Shown: positions 10,753 through 19,606, counted from the stretch's first letter. The stretch: DNA of 56,556 nt from a candidate division WOR-3 bacterium (GCA_039802205.1 JBDRWD010000011.1:1-56556); one strand, 5' to 3'. Program-made: numbers and translations. Notes: generated by a model from the letters alone, not told the origin.

Positions 10753-11436
10753 TTACTCTAATCGCAGGTATTTGTGGACCTGCGGTATTATCCGCACATC
10801 ATTCAATCTTTCCAGGGCTTTTTTCTGGATATCAAGAAGATTGGGAATCCGTCGGTTGAAGACCGGTTGAATTACCAAGGGAATATTATCATTTACCTTT
10901 TCTATTATTGAAACAACCTGGTCCAGCTCGCGGGGGATGAAATTTTCATTTATCACAATCTTCACAAATACCTCTTTTTTTGCAGCCCGCTTGAGCATCT
11001 CTTCATGTTTTTTCCACATTGCCGGGCGACCGGTAGCCGTAGGTATCTTGAAGTCGAGTGCAATAATATCTATTTTGTCTGCAACCATTTCAAAAGCACC
11101 AGGCAGGGTGCCATTCGTCTCCAGATAGATCAACTTATCCATTTTTTTTAACTCATTGCAAAGGTCGAGCAAAAATAATGGTTGGAGCAACGGTTCGCCG
11201 CCGGTGAGAACGATAATTTTTTCGGGGATTTTATCTAAGATAAAACTTAATTCCACGGGATTGGGATAGTGTTTCTTTTGATATACTAAGACACCTTCTT
11301 TCTTCTGACATTCCGGCACATCACAATAGTTACAGGAAAGGTTGCAACCCAAAAAACGGATAAAACTCATCCGTTGTCCGACCCTGATCCCCTCTCCCTG
11401 TATGGAGGTAAATATCTCCCGAATAAAGCCCGGCAT
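10753..11436 (-). CDS. queE: 7-carboxy-7-deazaguanine synthase-like radical SAM protein
   Basis: About 227 residues from the ATG at 11436 (MPGFIREIF). Upstream in-frame codons reach 11502 but would overlap the preceding gene. The N-terminal FTSIQGEG substrate motif is followed by the radical SAM cysteines CNLSCNYC and the glycine-rich VLTGGEPLLQ. QueE converts 6-carboxytetrahydropterin to 7-carboxy-7-deazaguanine, the ring-contraction step on the way to queuosine and other deazaguanines. No queC, queD or queF is in the window. It lies 19 nt downstream of a DUF366 gene and ends the long parA-to-queE operon. Confidence 0.9.
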   Translation of the reverse strand: MPGFIREIFTSIQGEGIRVGQRMSFIRFLGCNLSCNYCDVPECQKKEGVLVYQKKHYPNPVELSFILDKIPEKIIVLTGGEPLLQPLFLLDLCNELKKMDKLIYLETNGTLPGAFEMVADKIDIIALDFKIPTATGRPAMWKKHEEMLKRAAKKEVFVKIVINENFIPRELDQVVSIIEKVNDNIPLVIQPVFNRRIPNLLDIQKKALERLNDVRIIPQVHKYLRLE

Positions 11437-11455
11437 AACTTTTAATGACAAACAC

Positions 11456-12013
11456 TCACTGCACCCATTTAACCTTACACCGGGCGATGTTAATCTTCTC
11501 AATTTCTTTTGTATAACGGTCCATTACGAGATTAGCAAACTCATAAGGTTCAATGTCGTAATCCTTTAAACCTTTGGTTTTCACCGGGGTGTTGGTAGAG
11601 GTAATATTTATTCCAAAATGGATGAGCGAGGAAAGTGGCGAAACAGTAGCAACCGAAATAGAAAGTTTAGCATCATCTTCATAAAGGTCGGAATTGACCC
11701 TTCTAACAATGAGTCTTCCTTTTATTTCGTTTATCGCATCGCGCACAATACAGGTAAGCAGCAGTTGTCGGAGAATAATCTTCTCAATGTCAGTATCATA
11801 ATGTTCAACGATAAAATGGAGCATGTATTCAGAGTAGATTGCCTTACCCGCCTTCAAATCTTCAATATCCACCATCTCTTTGAGTTTTACATCGCAAGGA
11901 CCACAAAAAGCAATGATGGAGTCCCCAACGATCCCAAAAGTGGTATAGGCAAAATTACTCCGCAATTGCTCCCCGGTATAGGCAATTTCATCTTTGATGA
12001 GTCTATATCTCAT
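11456..12013 (-). CDS. DUF366 family protein, function unknown
   Basis: A 185-residue soluble protein with the N-terminal pattern IAYTGEQLRSNFAY and IIAFCGPCDVK that I recognise as DUF366, a small conserved family without an established biochemical role. It has a good ribosome binding site (AAGGGGG) and starts 11 nt inside the end of the leuD-like gene. It is followed closely by queE, which hints at a role in deazaguanine or tRNA modification chemistry; that is inference only. No signal peptide or membrane segment is seen. Confidence 0.75.
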   Translation of the reverse strand: MRYRLIKDEIAYTGEQLRSNFAYTTFGIVGDSIIAFCGPCDVKLKEMVDIEDLKAGKAIYSEYMLHFIVEHYDTDIEKIILRQLLLTCIVRDAINEIKGRLIVRRVNSDLYEDDAKLSISVATVSPLSSLIHFGINITSTNTPVKTKGLKDYDIEPYEFANLVMDRYTKEIEKINIARCKVKWVQ

Positions 12014-12524
12014 TTATTTCCCCCTTTTCAGTTGAAGTTAATCTTTTTTTCAAATAAGGCACCAGTCCCCCTGCATCCAAAATCTCAAGAATAAATTGAG
12101 GTAAGGGTACCCCCTGGATTTCTTCTTTAGTGCGGGTATTTTTTATTACACCCCTTTTCAAATCTACCTCCAGAATGTCATTGTGTTCAACTTTTTGAGT
12201 TATCTCTTTGGCAATCATTATGGGCAATCCCAGATTTATCGCATTGCGGTAAAATATCCGGGCAAATGATTCGGCAATCACCAGACTTATTCCGAAGTAT
12301 TTGAGACAGGTTGCCGCCTGTTCCCGGGAGGAACCGCAGCCGAAATTTTTGCCCGCGACGATGATATCTCCAGGTTTTGCGGTCTTCAGGAAATCAGGAT
12401 AGGCAAGTTCAAAGCAATGTTTTGCCATCTCCTGGCGGTCGGTGGTGATGGAGAGGTACCGACCCGGATAGATATCATCGGTATTGATGTTGTTTCCAAA
12501 TTTATAGACCTTTCCCCTGATCAT
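12003..12524 (-). CDS. leuD: 3-isopropylmalate dehydratase / aconitase-family small subunit
   Basis: 173 residues of the swivelling domain of the aconitase superfamily: NNINTDDIYPGRY near the N-terminus, then NFGCGSSREQAA (about residues 59-70) and SFARIFYRNAINLGLPI. With the large subunit just upstream it forms a two-subunit [4Fe-4S] hydro-lyase. Family members isomerise isopropylmalate, homocitrate or citrate. No leuA or leuB is nearby and a citrate synthase-like gene precedes the pair, so a citrate-handling role is as plausible as leucine synthesis. A GAGGTG ribosome binding site precedes the ATG at 12524. Confidence 0.85.
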   Translation of the reverse strand: MIRGKVYKFGNNINTDDIYPGRYLSITTDRQEMAKHCFELAYPDFLKTAKPGDIIVAGKNFGCGSSREQAATCLKYFGISLVIAESFARIFYRNAINLGLPIMIAKEITQKVEHNDILEVDLKRGVIKNTRTKEEIQGVPLPQFILEILDAGGLVPYLKKRLTSTEKGEINEI

Positions 12525-12575
12525 ATGCTAACACCTCGATGAGAACCTTAAAAAGTTCTAAAAGAAGAAATTTTT

Positions 12576-13817
12576 TCATTGTGGTTCAGTGATTTCGCCT
12601 TTGATTGCCGAAAATGCAGCAGTGGCCGGTGATGCCAGATAAATAAATGAATCCGGACTGCCCATCCGGCCTTTGAAATTGCGGTTTGTCGTAGAAAGGC
12701 ATACCTCACCTGCTGCGAGCAAACCCTGGTGCGCACCCAAACAAGGACCACAACCCGGATTTAAAACCAGTGCTCCGGCTTTGATGAATATCTCAATGTA
12801 ACCGGCTTTTAAGGCCTCAAGATAAACCTGGCGCGAAGCGGGAATAATTAAAAGGCGCACCTCCGGATGGACCTTTTTGCCCTCAAGGATTTGAGCAGCA
12901 ATTTTTAAGTCCTCCAATCGTCCGTTGGTGCAAGAACCGATGAGCACCTGATGGATCTTCAATCCCGCAACTTCCATCACCGGTTTAACATTATCAACCG
13001 CATGGGGACAGGCAATCTGAGGTCGGAGGTCACTAACATCGTAGTTTAATGTCTGGCAATATTCGGCATCCTTATCGGGTAATACCACCTGAAATTTTTT
13101 TTGTGTCCTTTTGCGCACAAATTCAATCGTCTTTTCATCCGGAGAAACAAAGGCATTCTTTGCCCCCATCTCCATAGACAGATTGGTAAGTACCATCCGA
13201 GAAGCAATGGACATTTGGGAGATTGTCGGACCCCAGAATTCCACGGATTTATAATCCGCACCATCCGCCTTTAATTGTCCGATGATATAAAGAATCAAAT
13301 CCTTGGCAGACACATATTTCCGAAATTTTCCTTGCACATAAATCTTAATAGACTCCGGCACCTTGAGCCATAATTCCCCAGTAGCCCAGACACCCGCCAT
13401 CTCCGTGCCGCCGATTCCAGTGGCGAAAGTCCCAAATGCACCATGTGTTGTAGTATGAGAATCAGTCCCCACCAAAACCTCTCCTGGTCGGCAATGACCA
13501 AATTCGGGAAGTATCTGGTGACAAATGCCTTCTTTTAAATCATAAAAATATTTTATCCTCTGCTCTTTTACGAATTCCCGGATTCTCTTATGAGTGGTAG
13601 CGGTTCTCTCCGACTCGGCAGGAATTCGGTGGTCGAATAGAATCACAATCTTTTCGGGGTCCCAGACTTTTTTTACTCCAATTTCCTGGAATGCCCTCAA
13701 CACCACATCCGCATTCTCATGGCTCATTGCCACATCTACCCGCGCCATCACTATCTCATTGGGAACGACTTTTTTCTTCCCGCTCGCTCTGGCTAAAATT
13801 TTTTCGACGATAGTCAT
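12576..13817 (-). CDS. leuC: 3-isopropylmalate dehydratase / aconitase-family large subunit
   Basis: 413 residues, typical of the bacterial/archaeal two-subunit type (shorter than E. coli LeuC). Conserved motifs are VGTDSHTTTHGAFGTFATG, the cluster cysteine in LIGSCTNGR, and the two cysteines in NPGCGPCLGAHQG. It catalyses a dehydration-hydration isomerisation through a [4Fe-4S] cluster together with the small subunit 51 nt downstream. It starts 4 nt after the stop of the citrate synthase-like gene. The substrate cannot be decided by eye between isopropylmalate, homoaconitate and aconitate. Confidence 0.87.
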   Translation of the reverse strand: MTIVEKILARASGKKKVVPNEIVMARVDVAMSHENADVVLRAFQEIGVKKVWDPEKIVILFDHRIPAESERTATTHKRIREFVKEQRIKYFYDLKEGICHQILPEFGHCRPGEVLVGTDSHTTTHGAFGTFATGIGGTEMAGVWATGELWLKVPESIKIYVQGKFRKYVSAKDLILYIIGQLKADGADYKSVEFWGPTISQMSIASRMVLTNLSMEMGAKNAFVSPDEKTIEFVRKRTQKKFQVVLPDKDAEYCQTLNYDVSDLRPQIACPHAVDNVKPVMEVAGLKIHQVLIGSCTNGRLEDLKIAAQILEGKKVHPEVRLLIIPASRQVYLEALKAGYIEIFIKAGALVLNPGCGPCLGAHQGLLAAGEVCLSTTNRNFKGRMGSPDSFIYLASPATAAFSAIKGEITEPQ

Positions 13818-13821
13818 ATTT

Positions 13822-14595
13822 CTAAGGTTCTTTAATCAAATCACGCTCCCATGGTCCGTCGTATTCTACTTCTTGTTCACACATCCGGCGCATCGGCTTT
13901 TCCCTGGTCATCTCCTCATAGGCGTGGGCAATAAGCCCGGCACACCGACCTAATAAGAAGAATGCCTTGCCCAAACGCCAGTCAAATTCCATGTCCGAAA
14001 TGATTGCCGCAATTGCTCCATCCACATTGACCGGCAAAGGTTTAGTCTTGGCGAACTCTGCTTCAATGACTTTCGTCAACCGGATATGGTCATTGGTAAT
14101 ATTCAATTCGTCTGCCAGGGCAAATAATTTTTTGGTGCGTGGGTCCTCGGTGTGGATGCGATGTCCAAAACCGGGCATGTATTTGTTTAGTGATCTCAGA
14201 TGATTGAGCAAGTCTTGGGCGGTCTGTTCAAAGCTCCAGTTTTCTTTCTTCATCTTCTTTACCCATTCTTGAAGAATTCTTGCCGCATCTTCAATCGCCC
14301 CCCCGTGCACATCACCTACCGCTAAAATACCTGCGGCCACAGCCGTAGGCAGGGGCACGCCAGCAGAAGCCACAATCCTTGTCGCATGGGTTGAAGGTGG
14401 AGTAGTCCCATGGTCGATGGAGGCGGTGATTATTGCATCCATCATTTTTGCTTCACGCTTATCGGGTAAACGACCTTTGATCAAAAGAAAAAAGGCTGAG
14501 GCAAACGGAATATTGCCAATCAAATCTTCCTGGCGATATCCCCGGGTTACAATATGATTAGGTTCAATCTTGGTTATGCCACTCTTCCAAATCAA
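13822..14595 (-). CDS. short citrate synthase family protein, citryl-CoA lyase-like
   Basis: At 257 residues this is much shorter than normal citrate synthase (about 370-430) but similar to stand-alone citryl-CoA lyases. Catalytic-region motifs are present: HGGAIEDAA, GFGHRIHTEDPR and the C-terminal GLIAHAYEE. The start is TTG at 14595 behind a strong AAGGAGG, and no ATG fits. Possible reactions are cleavage of citryl-CoA to acetyl-CoA and oxaloacetate, or citrate formation. Its neighbours are an aconitase-family enzyme pair, so it may belong to a branch making glutamate precursors or a reductive citrate route. No citryl-CoA synthetase genes are in the window. Confidence 0.8.
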   Translation of the reverse strand: MIWKSGITKIEPNHIVTRGYRQEDLIGNIPFASAFFLLIKGRLPDKREAKMMDAIITASIDHGTTPPSTHATRIVASAGVPLPTAVAAGILAVGDVHGGAIEDAARILQEWVKKMKKENWSFEQTAQDLLNHLRSLNKYMPGFGHRIHTEDPRTKKLFALADELNITNDHIRLTKVIEAEFAKTKPLPVNVDGAIAAIISDMEFDWRLGKAFFLLGRCAGLIAHAYEEMTREKPMRRMCEQEVEYDGPWERDLIKEP

Positions 14596-14643
14596 TCTGC
14601 CTCCTTTTTGGCATAGTTGATTATATTAAACAAAAATTTTTTG

Positions 14644-15426
14644 TCAATGGATGTTAGCTATACCATATTGCAACAAATCAGCCATAGAATAGAGACCCGG
14701 TGGTTGTTGCACAATAAATTTGATTGCGCGTAAGGCGCCGGCGGCAAAACATTGCCGGTTTGTAGCATAGTGGCGCAGTTCTAAAAACTCTCCTTTACCA
14801 AAGAACAGAATCCGGTGTTCACCAACTACATCTCCACCCCGCACCGCCGTAATCCCAACTTCATTTCTTTTTCTTCCTTCACTGATACCACTACGCCCAT
14901 GGACGAACTCGGTATCAGGTCTAACTTCCTTTATCTTCTCCGCAATCAACAGCGCAGTTCCTGAAGGGGCATCTTTTTTTGCCCGATGGTGTGTCTCCAC
15001 GATCTCTATCTCGTAATCCCCAAGGACCTGTGCTGTGGTGCGCACAAGTTCGATCAGCTGATTTACCGCCAGAGACATGTTAGGACTTAGAAAAATGGGA
15101 AAGGAGCCGGAAAATTCTTTTATCGTCGTAATCTCATCCGGGGTAAATCCAGTGGTACCGATTAGATAAGGCTTTTTATAAGGTGCTGCCTTTTTTAGAT
15201 TTTCCATCGTTGCCCGATGATTGGTAAACTCCACCACGCAGTCCGCCTCTGATATTACCGATGATAAATCTCCATAGATGGGAATGCCTTCTATCTCCTT
15301 ATTCACCAGCGGGTGGGTACCTTCCTCAATCCCGGCAATTATCTGCATGTCTTTCTCCATCAAACAGAGATTTATTATCTCTTTCCCCATCCGCCCAGCA
15401 GCCCCACATAACACAATCTTTAACAT
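14644..15426 (-). CDS. dapB: 4-hydroxy-tetrahydrodipicolinate reductase
   Basis: 260 residues. The N-terminal nucleotide-binding motif CGAAGRMGKEI, the EFTNHRAT segment, and the signature VETHHRAKKDAPSGTAL (about 145-162) are characteristic of DapB. It reduces the DapA product with NAD(P)H in lysine/diaminopimelate synthesis, so the cell probably makes DAP for peptidoglycan. The gene overlaps the end of dapA by 7 nt. Confidence 0.96.
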   Translation of the reverse strand: MLKIVLCGAAGRMGKEIINLCLMEKDMQIIAGIEEGTHPLVNKEIEGIPIYGDLSSVISEADCVVEFTNHRATMENLKKAAPYKKPYLIGTTGFTPDEITTIKEFSGSFPIFLSPNMSLAVNQLIELVRTTAQVLGDYEIEIVETHHRAKKDAPSGTALLIAEKIKEVRPDTEFVHGRSGISEGRKRNEVGITAVRGGDVVGEHRILFFGKGEFLELRHYATNRQCFAAGALRAIKFIVQQPPGLYSMADLLQYGIANIH

Positions 15427-16301
15427 AATTTTACTCCGTATTCCATCAGCCTTTTTCGCAGCAAAATAGTATTTTCCTCACTCATCGGTGCTAAGGGAAG
15501 GCGGGGATTACCCGCTGCCATACCCATCAATTCCATTGCTTTCTTTATGGGAATAGGATTAGTCTCAATGAATAAAGCTTTCACCACAGGAAACATCTTT
15601 ATATGAAGTTCTTTTGCTTCGGAAAATCGTCCCTCAAAGAAAAATCTGCACATATCAGCGACAGCGCGGGGAAAGATATTAGCAATGACCGAAATCACAC
15701 CCTTTGCTCCGATTGCCAGCATCGGCAGGGTGAGCGAGTCATCACCGGAAAGAATATCAAACCCTTCACCTACGAGACTGACTAATTCCGAAACCTGATC
15801 AAGATTTCCGCTGGCTTCTTTGATGCCGACAATGTTTTTACAATCCTTTGCCAGACGAGCAACAGTCGAGGGTAAAATGTTTACTCCGGTTCGTCCCGGA
15901 ACATTGTAAATTATTATTGGTAAATCAGTAGCACTGCTCACGGATTTGTAATGTTGATACAATCCCTGTTGGGTTGGTTTGTTGTAATAGGGGGTTACGA
16001 CCAGCAGCCCATTGGCACCGTATTGCTGGGCTTTCTGGGCGATTTTTATTGTCTTCGCTGTAGAATTCGTTCCCGCCCCGGCAATTACCGGAATTCTGCC
16101 ATCGGCTATCTCAAGAGATATCTTGATCACCCGTTCATATTCCTCATCACTTAGCGTCGGACTCTCTCCAGTAGTGGCACAGGCAACAATGCCTGCCGAA
16201 CCATTTTCAATCAAAAATTTGAGATTTTCTTTCAACCCGGTCTCATCAAGGGTATCATCCTTAAATGGCGTTACTATCGCAACATAAGAACCCTTATACA
16301 T
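15420..16301 (-). CDS. dapA: 4-hydroxy-tetrahydrodipicolinate synthase
   Basis: 293 residues, full length for the family. Motifs seen are GTNSTAKTIK, the tyrosine in YYNKPTQQGLY and IIYNVPGRTG, and the Schiff-base lysine in NIVGIKEASGN. It condenses pyruvate and aspartate semialdehyde, the first committed step to lysine and DAP. A strong AAAGGAGGT ribosome binding site precedes the ATG, just after the parB stop. The link with parAB is positional only. Confidence 0.97.
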   Translation of the reverse strand: MYKGSYVAIVTPFKDDTLDETGLKENLKFLIENGSAGIVACATTGESPTLSDEEYERVIKISLEIADGRIPVIAGAGTNSTAKTIKIAQKAQQYGANGLLVVTPYYNKPTQQGLYQHYKSVSSATDLPIIIYNVPGRTGVNILPSTVARLAKDCKNIVGIKEASGNLDQVSELVSLVGEGFDILSGDDSLTLPMLAIGAKGVISVIANIFPRAVADMCRFFFEGRFSEAKELHIKMFPVVKALFIETNPIPIKKAMELMGMAAGNPRLPLAPMSEENTILLRKRLMEYGVKLC

Positions 16302-16311
16302 CCTACCTCCT

Positions 16312-17163
16312 TTAAATTTTCTTCAATCTACGCAGAAGTTCATAAATCCGATTAAAATCTTCCAGACTTAAACAATGGATCGTGATTGTGCCTTTATTAC
16401 GTTTCCATTCCAGAGTCACTTTTGTCCTTAAAATCTTTGATAACTCATCTTCCAGCAAAAGAAGATTTGGTTCTTTTTCTCTACCCGGTCGGATTTTGGG
16501 AAGTTTTGCCCATCTCTTGATTAATCTCTCGGTTTCCCGGACCGAAAGTTGTTCTGAAACAATCTTTTCTGCAGCCTGGAGCATTGATATTTCGTTTTCC
16601 AGTGAAAGTAGAACCCGGGCATGTCCCTCCATGAGTAATCCCTTTTTCAAATATTCTTTTATCTTCTCCGGCAGACTGAGCAACCTTATTGCATTGGTAA
16701 TGGTCGAACGATCCTTGCCCACAAGCCGGGCAATCTGCTCATGGGTTAGATTGAATTTTTTGTTGAGTTGCTCATAAGCCAGAGCCTCCTCTATCGGATT
16801 CAAATCCTCACGATGGAGATTTTCAATCAAACCGATTTCCAACAATTCCTGCTCCGATAGTTCGCGCACAATCGCTGGTATCTCAGAAAGACCCGCCAGT
16901 TGAGCCGCCCGGAATCGCCTTTCACCCGCAGCGAGAATATATTTATCGTTGTATCGTTTCACGATTATCGGTTCAATCACACCTTTCTCTCTTATGGACT
17001 CAACAAGCTCTTTGAGATTCTCCTCGGATATCTTTTCACGCGGTTGATAAGGATTGGGCTGAATACTCGCAAGCGGAATCATTCTAAATCCCTCCTGGAG
17101 AATAGTCTTTTCCTCGCGTGAGATCAATGCCTCAATACCTCTGCCTAATGCCCTTTTACGCAT
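16312..17163 (-). CDS. parB: chromosome-partitioning protein ParB/Spo0J
   Basis: 283 residues. The N-terminal RGIEALI precedes the CTPase/ParB domain with NPYQPR and AAGERRFRAA (about residues 78-87). A helix-turn-helix follows (LTHEQIARLVGKDRSTITNAIRLLSLP) and then a C-terminal dimerisation region. ParB binds parS sites, clamps and spreads on DNA, and works with ParA in segregation. It overlaps parA by 8 nt. I found no perfect parS sequence in the window, so its sites probably lie elsewhere. Confidence 0.96.
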   Translation of the reverse strand: MRKRALGRGIEALISREEKTILQEGFRMIPLASIQPNPYQPREKISEENLKELVESIREKGVIEPIIVKRYNDKYILAAGERRFRAAQLAGLSEIPAIVRELSEQELLEIGLIENLHREDLNPIEEALAYEQLNKKFNLTHEQIARLVGKDRSTITNAIRLLSLPEKIKEYLKKGLLMEGHARVLLSLENEISMLQAAEKIVSEQLSVRETERLIKRWAKLPKIRPGREKEPNLLLLEDELSKILRTKVTLEWKRNKGTITIHCLSLEDFNRIYELLRRLKKI

Positions 17164-17914
17164 GATTTAATATCTCCCTGGTTAAATGGAGATATGCCTG
17201 GGCACCGCTGGAAGAAATATTATAGTGCAAAACGGATTTTCCGAAAGACGGTGCCTCCGCAATACGAACCGAACGAGGAATGATTGTTTCAAAAACCGAA
17301 CCGGCAAAATGCTTTTTTATCTCTTCCACTACCTCCCTGGAGAGATTCAATCGGCCATCATACATCGTCAAAAGGATTCCTTCAATTTTTAAACTGGGAT
17401 TTAAATTTTCCTTAACACTCTTCAAGGTTTTCAGCAATTTCTCAAGCCCTTCCAGGGCATAATATTCGCACTGGATCGGGACAATCACACTATCGCAGGC
17501 AACAAGGGCATTGAGAGTGAGTAAACCCAAAGATGGTGGGCAATCAATGATTGCAAAATCATATTCACCGTCAATCCGGATTAAGGCATCTTTTAATTTG
17601 CGCTCACGTTCACTCACCGCCACCAACTCCACCTCTGCTCCAACCAAGTCCGGAGTTGAAGGCAACACAGAGAGATAAAGCCATTTCGTTTTGATGACCG
17701 CCTTAAAGATTAGTTCTGGTTCAAAAAGACAATCATAAACAGAAATCTCCAGGTGTTTATAATCAATGCCCACGCCACTTGTAGCATTTGCCTGGGGGTC
17801 AAAATCAACTAAAAGGGTCCTTTTTTCGGCCAGAGATAATCCAGCTGATAAATTCACTGCGGTCGCAGTCTTTCCCACTCCACCTTTTTGATTACAGATG
17901 GCAATCTTGCGCAT
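17156..17914 (-). CDS. parA: chromosome-partitioning ATPase ParA/Soj
   Basis: 252 residues with the deviant Walker A motif KGGVGKTATAVNLS at residues 10-23, DFDPQANATSG, and Walker B-like AIIDCPPSLG. The size matches chromosomal Soj-type ParA without the N-terminal DNA-binding domain of plasmid types. It opens the long operon that runs to queE. The -10 box ends 6 nt before its ATG, so the transcript should be leaderless. Confidence 0.97.
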   Translation of the reverse strand: MRKIAICNQKGGVGKTATAVNLSAGLSLAEKRTLLVDFDPQANATSGVGIDYKHLEISVYDCLFEPELIFKAVIKTKWLYLSVLPSTPDLVGAEVELVAVSERERKLKDALIRIDGEYDFAIIDCPPSLGLLTLNALVACDSVIVPIQCEYYALEGLEKLLKTLKSVKENLNPSLKIEGILLTMYDGRLNLSREVVEEIKKHFAGSVFETIIPRSVRIAEAPSFGKSVLHYNISSSGAQAYLHLTREILNHA

Positions 17915-17920
17915 GATATA

Positions 17921-17948
17921 ATTTTAGCAAAAAAACTCTCTAAGTCAA
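17921..17948 (-). promoter_or_regulatory. promoter of the parA operon (leaderless)
   Basis: TTGACT (17943-17948), a 16-bp spacer and TAAAAT (17921-17926). The predicted transcription start coincides with the parA start codon at 17914. It is divergent from the rmlA promoter 23 bp away. Confidence 0.7.
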
Positions 17949-17971
17949 CAATTTTCTTTATAAATTAATTA

Positions 17972-17999
17972 TTGACTTTTTGCCAATTATAATTATAAT
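17972..17999 (+). promoter_or_regulatory. promoter of the rmlA operon
   Basis: TTGACT (17972-17977), a 16-bp spacer and TATAAT (17994-17999). The rmlA ATG is at 18012, leaving a leader of only about 5 nt and no room for a normal ribosome binding site. Confidence 0.75.
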
Positions 18000-18011
18000 C
18001 AAAAAATTAGA

Positions 18012-19079
18012 ATGAAGGGGCTCATCCTTTCCGGTGGTTTTGGCACCCGATTGCGGCCGCTGACCTATACGAGTGCCAAACAGCTCATTCCTGTGGCTAA
18101 TAAACCAATAATTTTTTATGGAATTGAATCTTTAGTCAATGCCGGCATAAAAGAAATCGGCGTCATCGTTGGTGAAACAAGGGAAGAAGTGAAAAATATC
18201 GTAGGTGATGGCTCTCGATGGAAAATCGAAATAGAATATATTTATCAACCAGTGCCCCTCGGTCTGGCACATGCAATTAAAATTGCTCATGATTTCCTCC
18301 AAGATGAACCCTTTATCATGTATCTCGGTGATAACATTTTAAAAGAAGGGGTAAACGATTTTATAGAAAAATTTAATAAAGTTCGGCCCGATGCGTTAAT
18401 TCTTCTCACCCCGGTCAATAATCCGCAGGAATTCGGTGTTGCAGTGGTTGATGAAAAAGGCATTGTCAAAAAGCTTATTGAAAAGCCTAAAGAACCCCCC
18501 TCAAACCTGGCGCTGGTAGGTGTTTATTTATTCAACAAAAATATCTTCACGGCAATTGACCATATCAAACCGTCATGGCGTAATGAACTGGAGATAACCG
18601 ATGCTATCCAGTGGCTCTTGGATAATGATTATAATGTTATTGCCGATCGGGTAAAAGGCTGGTGGAAGGACACTGGCAAGCCTGAGGATATAATTGAAGC
18701 CAATCTTTTGGTCCTTGAAGATATTGAACCCAAAAACGAAGGAACATCCATTGATACGGTTATGAATGGCCGACTGGTCATTGGACCAGGCACCAAGATT
18801 GAAAAAAGTGTGATCAGAGGTCCTGCGGTCATTGGAAATAATGTGCTTATAAAAAATGCCTTTATTGGTCCCTTCACCTCGATCGGTGATAATGCGGTAA
18901 TAGAAAATTCCGAGGTCGAATGCAGTGTAATTATGGAGGGGGCAAAAATATTAAATATCAATAAACGCATCGACCGTTCGATCATTGGAAAAAATGTTAT
19001 AATTAATCAAACGAATACCTCACCGCGCAGTCACCGGTTTTATCTTGGAGACCAGAGTTTTGTGGAGTTAGTAGAATGA
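18012..19079 (+). CDS. rmlA: glucose-1-phosphate thymidylyltransferase, long form with beta-helix tail
   Basis: 355 residues. The nucleotidyltransferase core (about 1-235) has the signature LSGGFGTRLRPLTY, then YLGDNIL and the W-E-ITDAIQWL region. A left-handed beta-helix tail (about 245-340) shows repeating hexapeptides such as VIGPGT, VIGNNV and SIGDNA. It makes dTDP-glucose from glucose-1-phosphate and dTTP for surface deoxysugars. The beta-helix form resembles archaeal and long bacterial members. It overlaps the RmlC-like gene by 4 nt (ATGA). Confidence 0.92.
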   Translation: MKGLILSGGFGTRLRPLTYTSAKQLIPVANKPIIFYGIESLVNAGIKEIGVIVGETREEVKNIVGDGSRWKIEIEYIYQPVPLGLAHAIKIAHDFLQDEPFIMYLGDNILKEGVNDFIEKFNKVRPDALILLTPVNNPQEFGVAVVDEKGIVKKLIEKPKEPPSNLALVGVYLFNKNIFTAIDHIKPSWRNELEITDAIQWLLDNDYNVIADRVKGWWKDTGKPEDIIEANLLVLEDIEPKNEGTSIDTVMNGRLVIGPGTKIEKSVIRGPAVIGNNVLIKNAFIGPFTSIGDNAVIENSEVECSVIMEGAKILNINKRIDRSIIGKNVIINQTNTSPRSHRFYLGDQSFVELVE

Positions 19080-19564
19080 AAGAGTTAATTGGTTTTAAGG
19101 GTAAAGAGTTAATTTCCGGAGTGAAAGTAAAACATCTCCGTCTCCTACCGGATGAACGGGGACGATTGATGGAGATTCTCCGGCAGGATGATGAATGTTT
19201 TGAAAAATTTGGCCAGATCTATATCACCACTGCTTATCCCGGGGTAGTCAAGGCATGGCATTATCATAAATTGCAAAACGATAATATGACGGTGATAAGG
19301 GGAATGGCAAAAATCGTCCTTTATGACGACCGGACGGATAGTCCCACCCTCGGTCTCATCAATGAATTCTTTATCGGCGACCATAACCATCTGCTAATTC
19401 ATATCCCCAGATTAATCTGGCATGGTTTTAAGTGCATCAGTGAAGAAGAATGTATTATCGTTAATATCGTTACAGAACCTTACAACTATCAAAATCCTGA
19501 TGAATATCGTAAACCCGCCCATGGTTCGGATATTCCCTATGACTGGGCTCGCAAAGATGGATGA
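19076..19564 (+). CDS. rmlC: dTDP-4-dehydrorhamnose 3,5-epimerase-like protein
   Basis: 162 residues of the RmlC cupin fold: DERGRLMEIL near the N-terminus, AWHYHKLQNDNMTVIRG carrying the conserved histidines, then YDDRTDSPTLG and IPRLIWHGFKC. It is slightly shorter than E. coli RmlC (about 185). It probably epimerises the dTDP-4-keto sugar made by RmlB, though 3- or 5-only epimerases look similar. It follows rmlA by a 4-nt overlap. No rmlD reductase follows, so the final sugar may not be rhamnose, or rmlD is elsewhere. Confidence 0.9.
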   Translation: MKELIGFKGKELISGVKVKHLRLLPDERGRLMEILRQDDECFEKFGQIYITTAYPGVVKAWHYHKLQNDNMTVIRGMAKIVLYDDRTDSPTLGLINEFFIGDHNHLLIHIPRLIWHGFKCISEEECIIVNIVTEPYNYQNPDEYRKPAHGSDIPYDWARKDG

Positions 19565-19570
19565 TCTATT

Positions 19571-19602
19571 AAATCCGAAATCCGAGATTCGAAATTCGAA
19601 AT
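19571..19602. repeat. interspersed AATCCGAAAT/GATTCGAAAT repeat
   Basis: A run of near-identical 8-10 bp units (AATCCGAAAT, GATTCGAAATT) between rmlC and rmlB. A closely related copy in the opposite orientation is at 50675-50708. It abuts the rmlB ATG at 19607 and leaves no visible ribosome binding site there. Confidence 0.7.
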
Positions 19603-19606
19603 TATT

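Noticed and set aside
16312-17914. parAB as a sign of a nearby origin or of a plasmid
   Set aside because: The proteins are of chromosomal Soj/Spo0J size, no parS match was found, and the operon continues into lysine synthesis genes.
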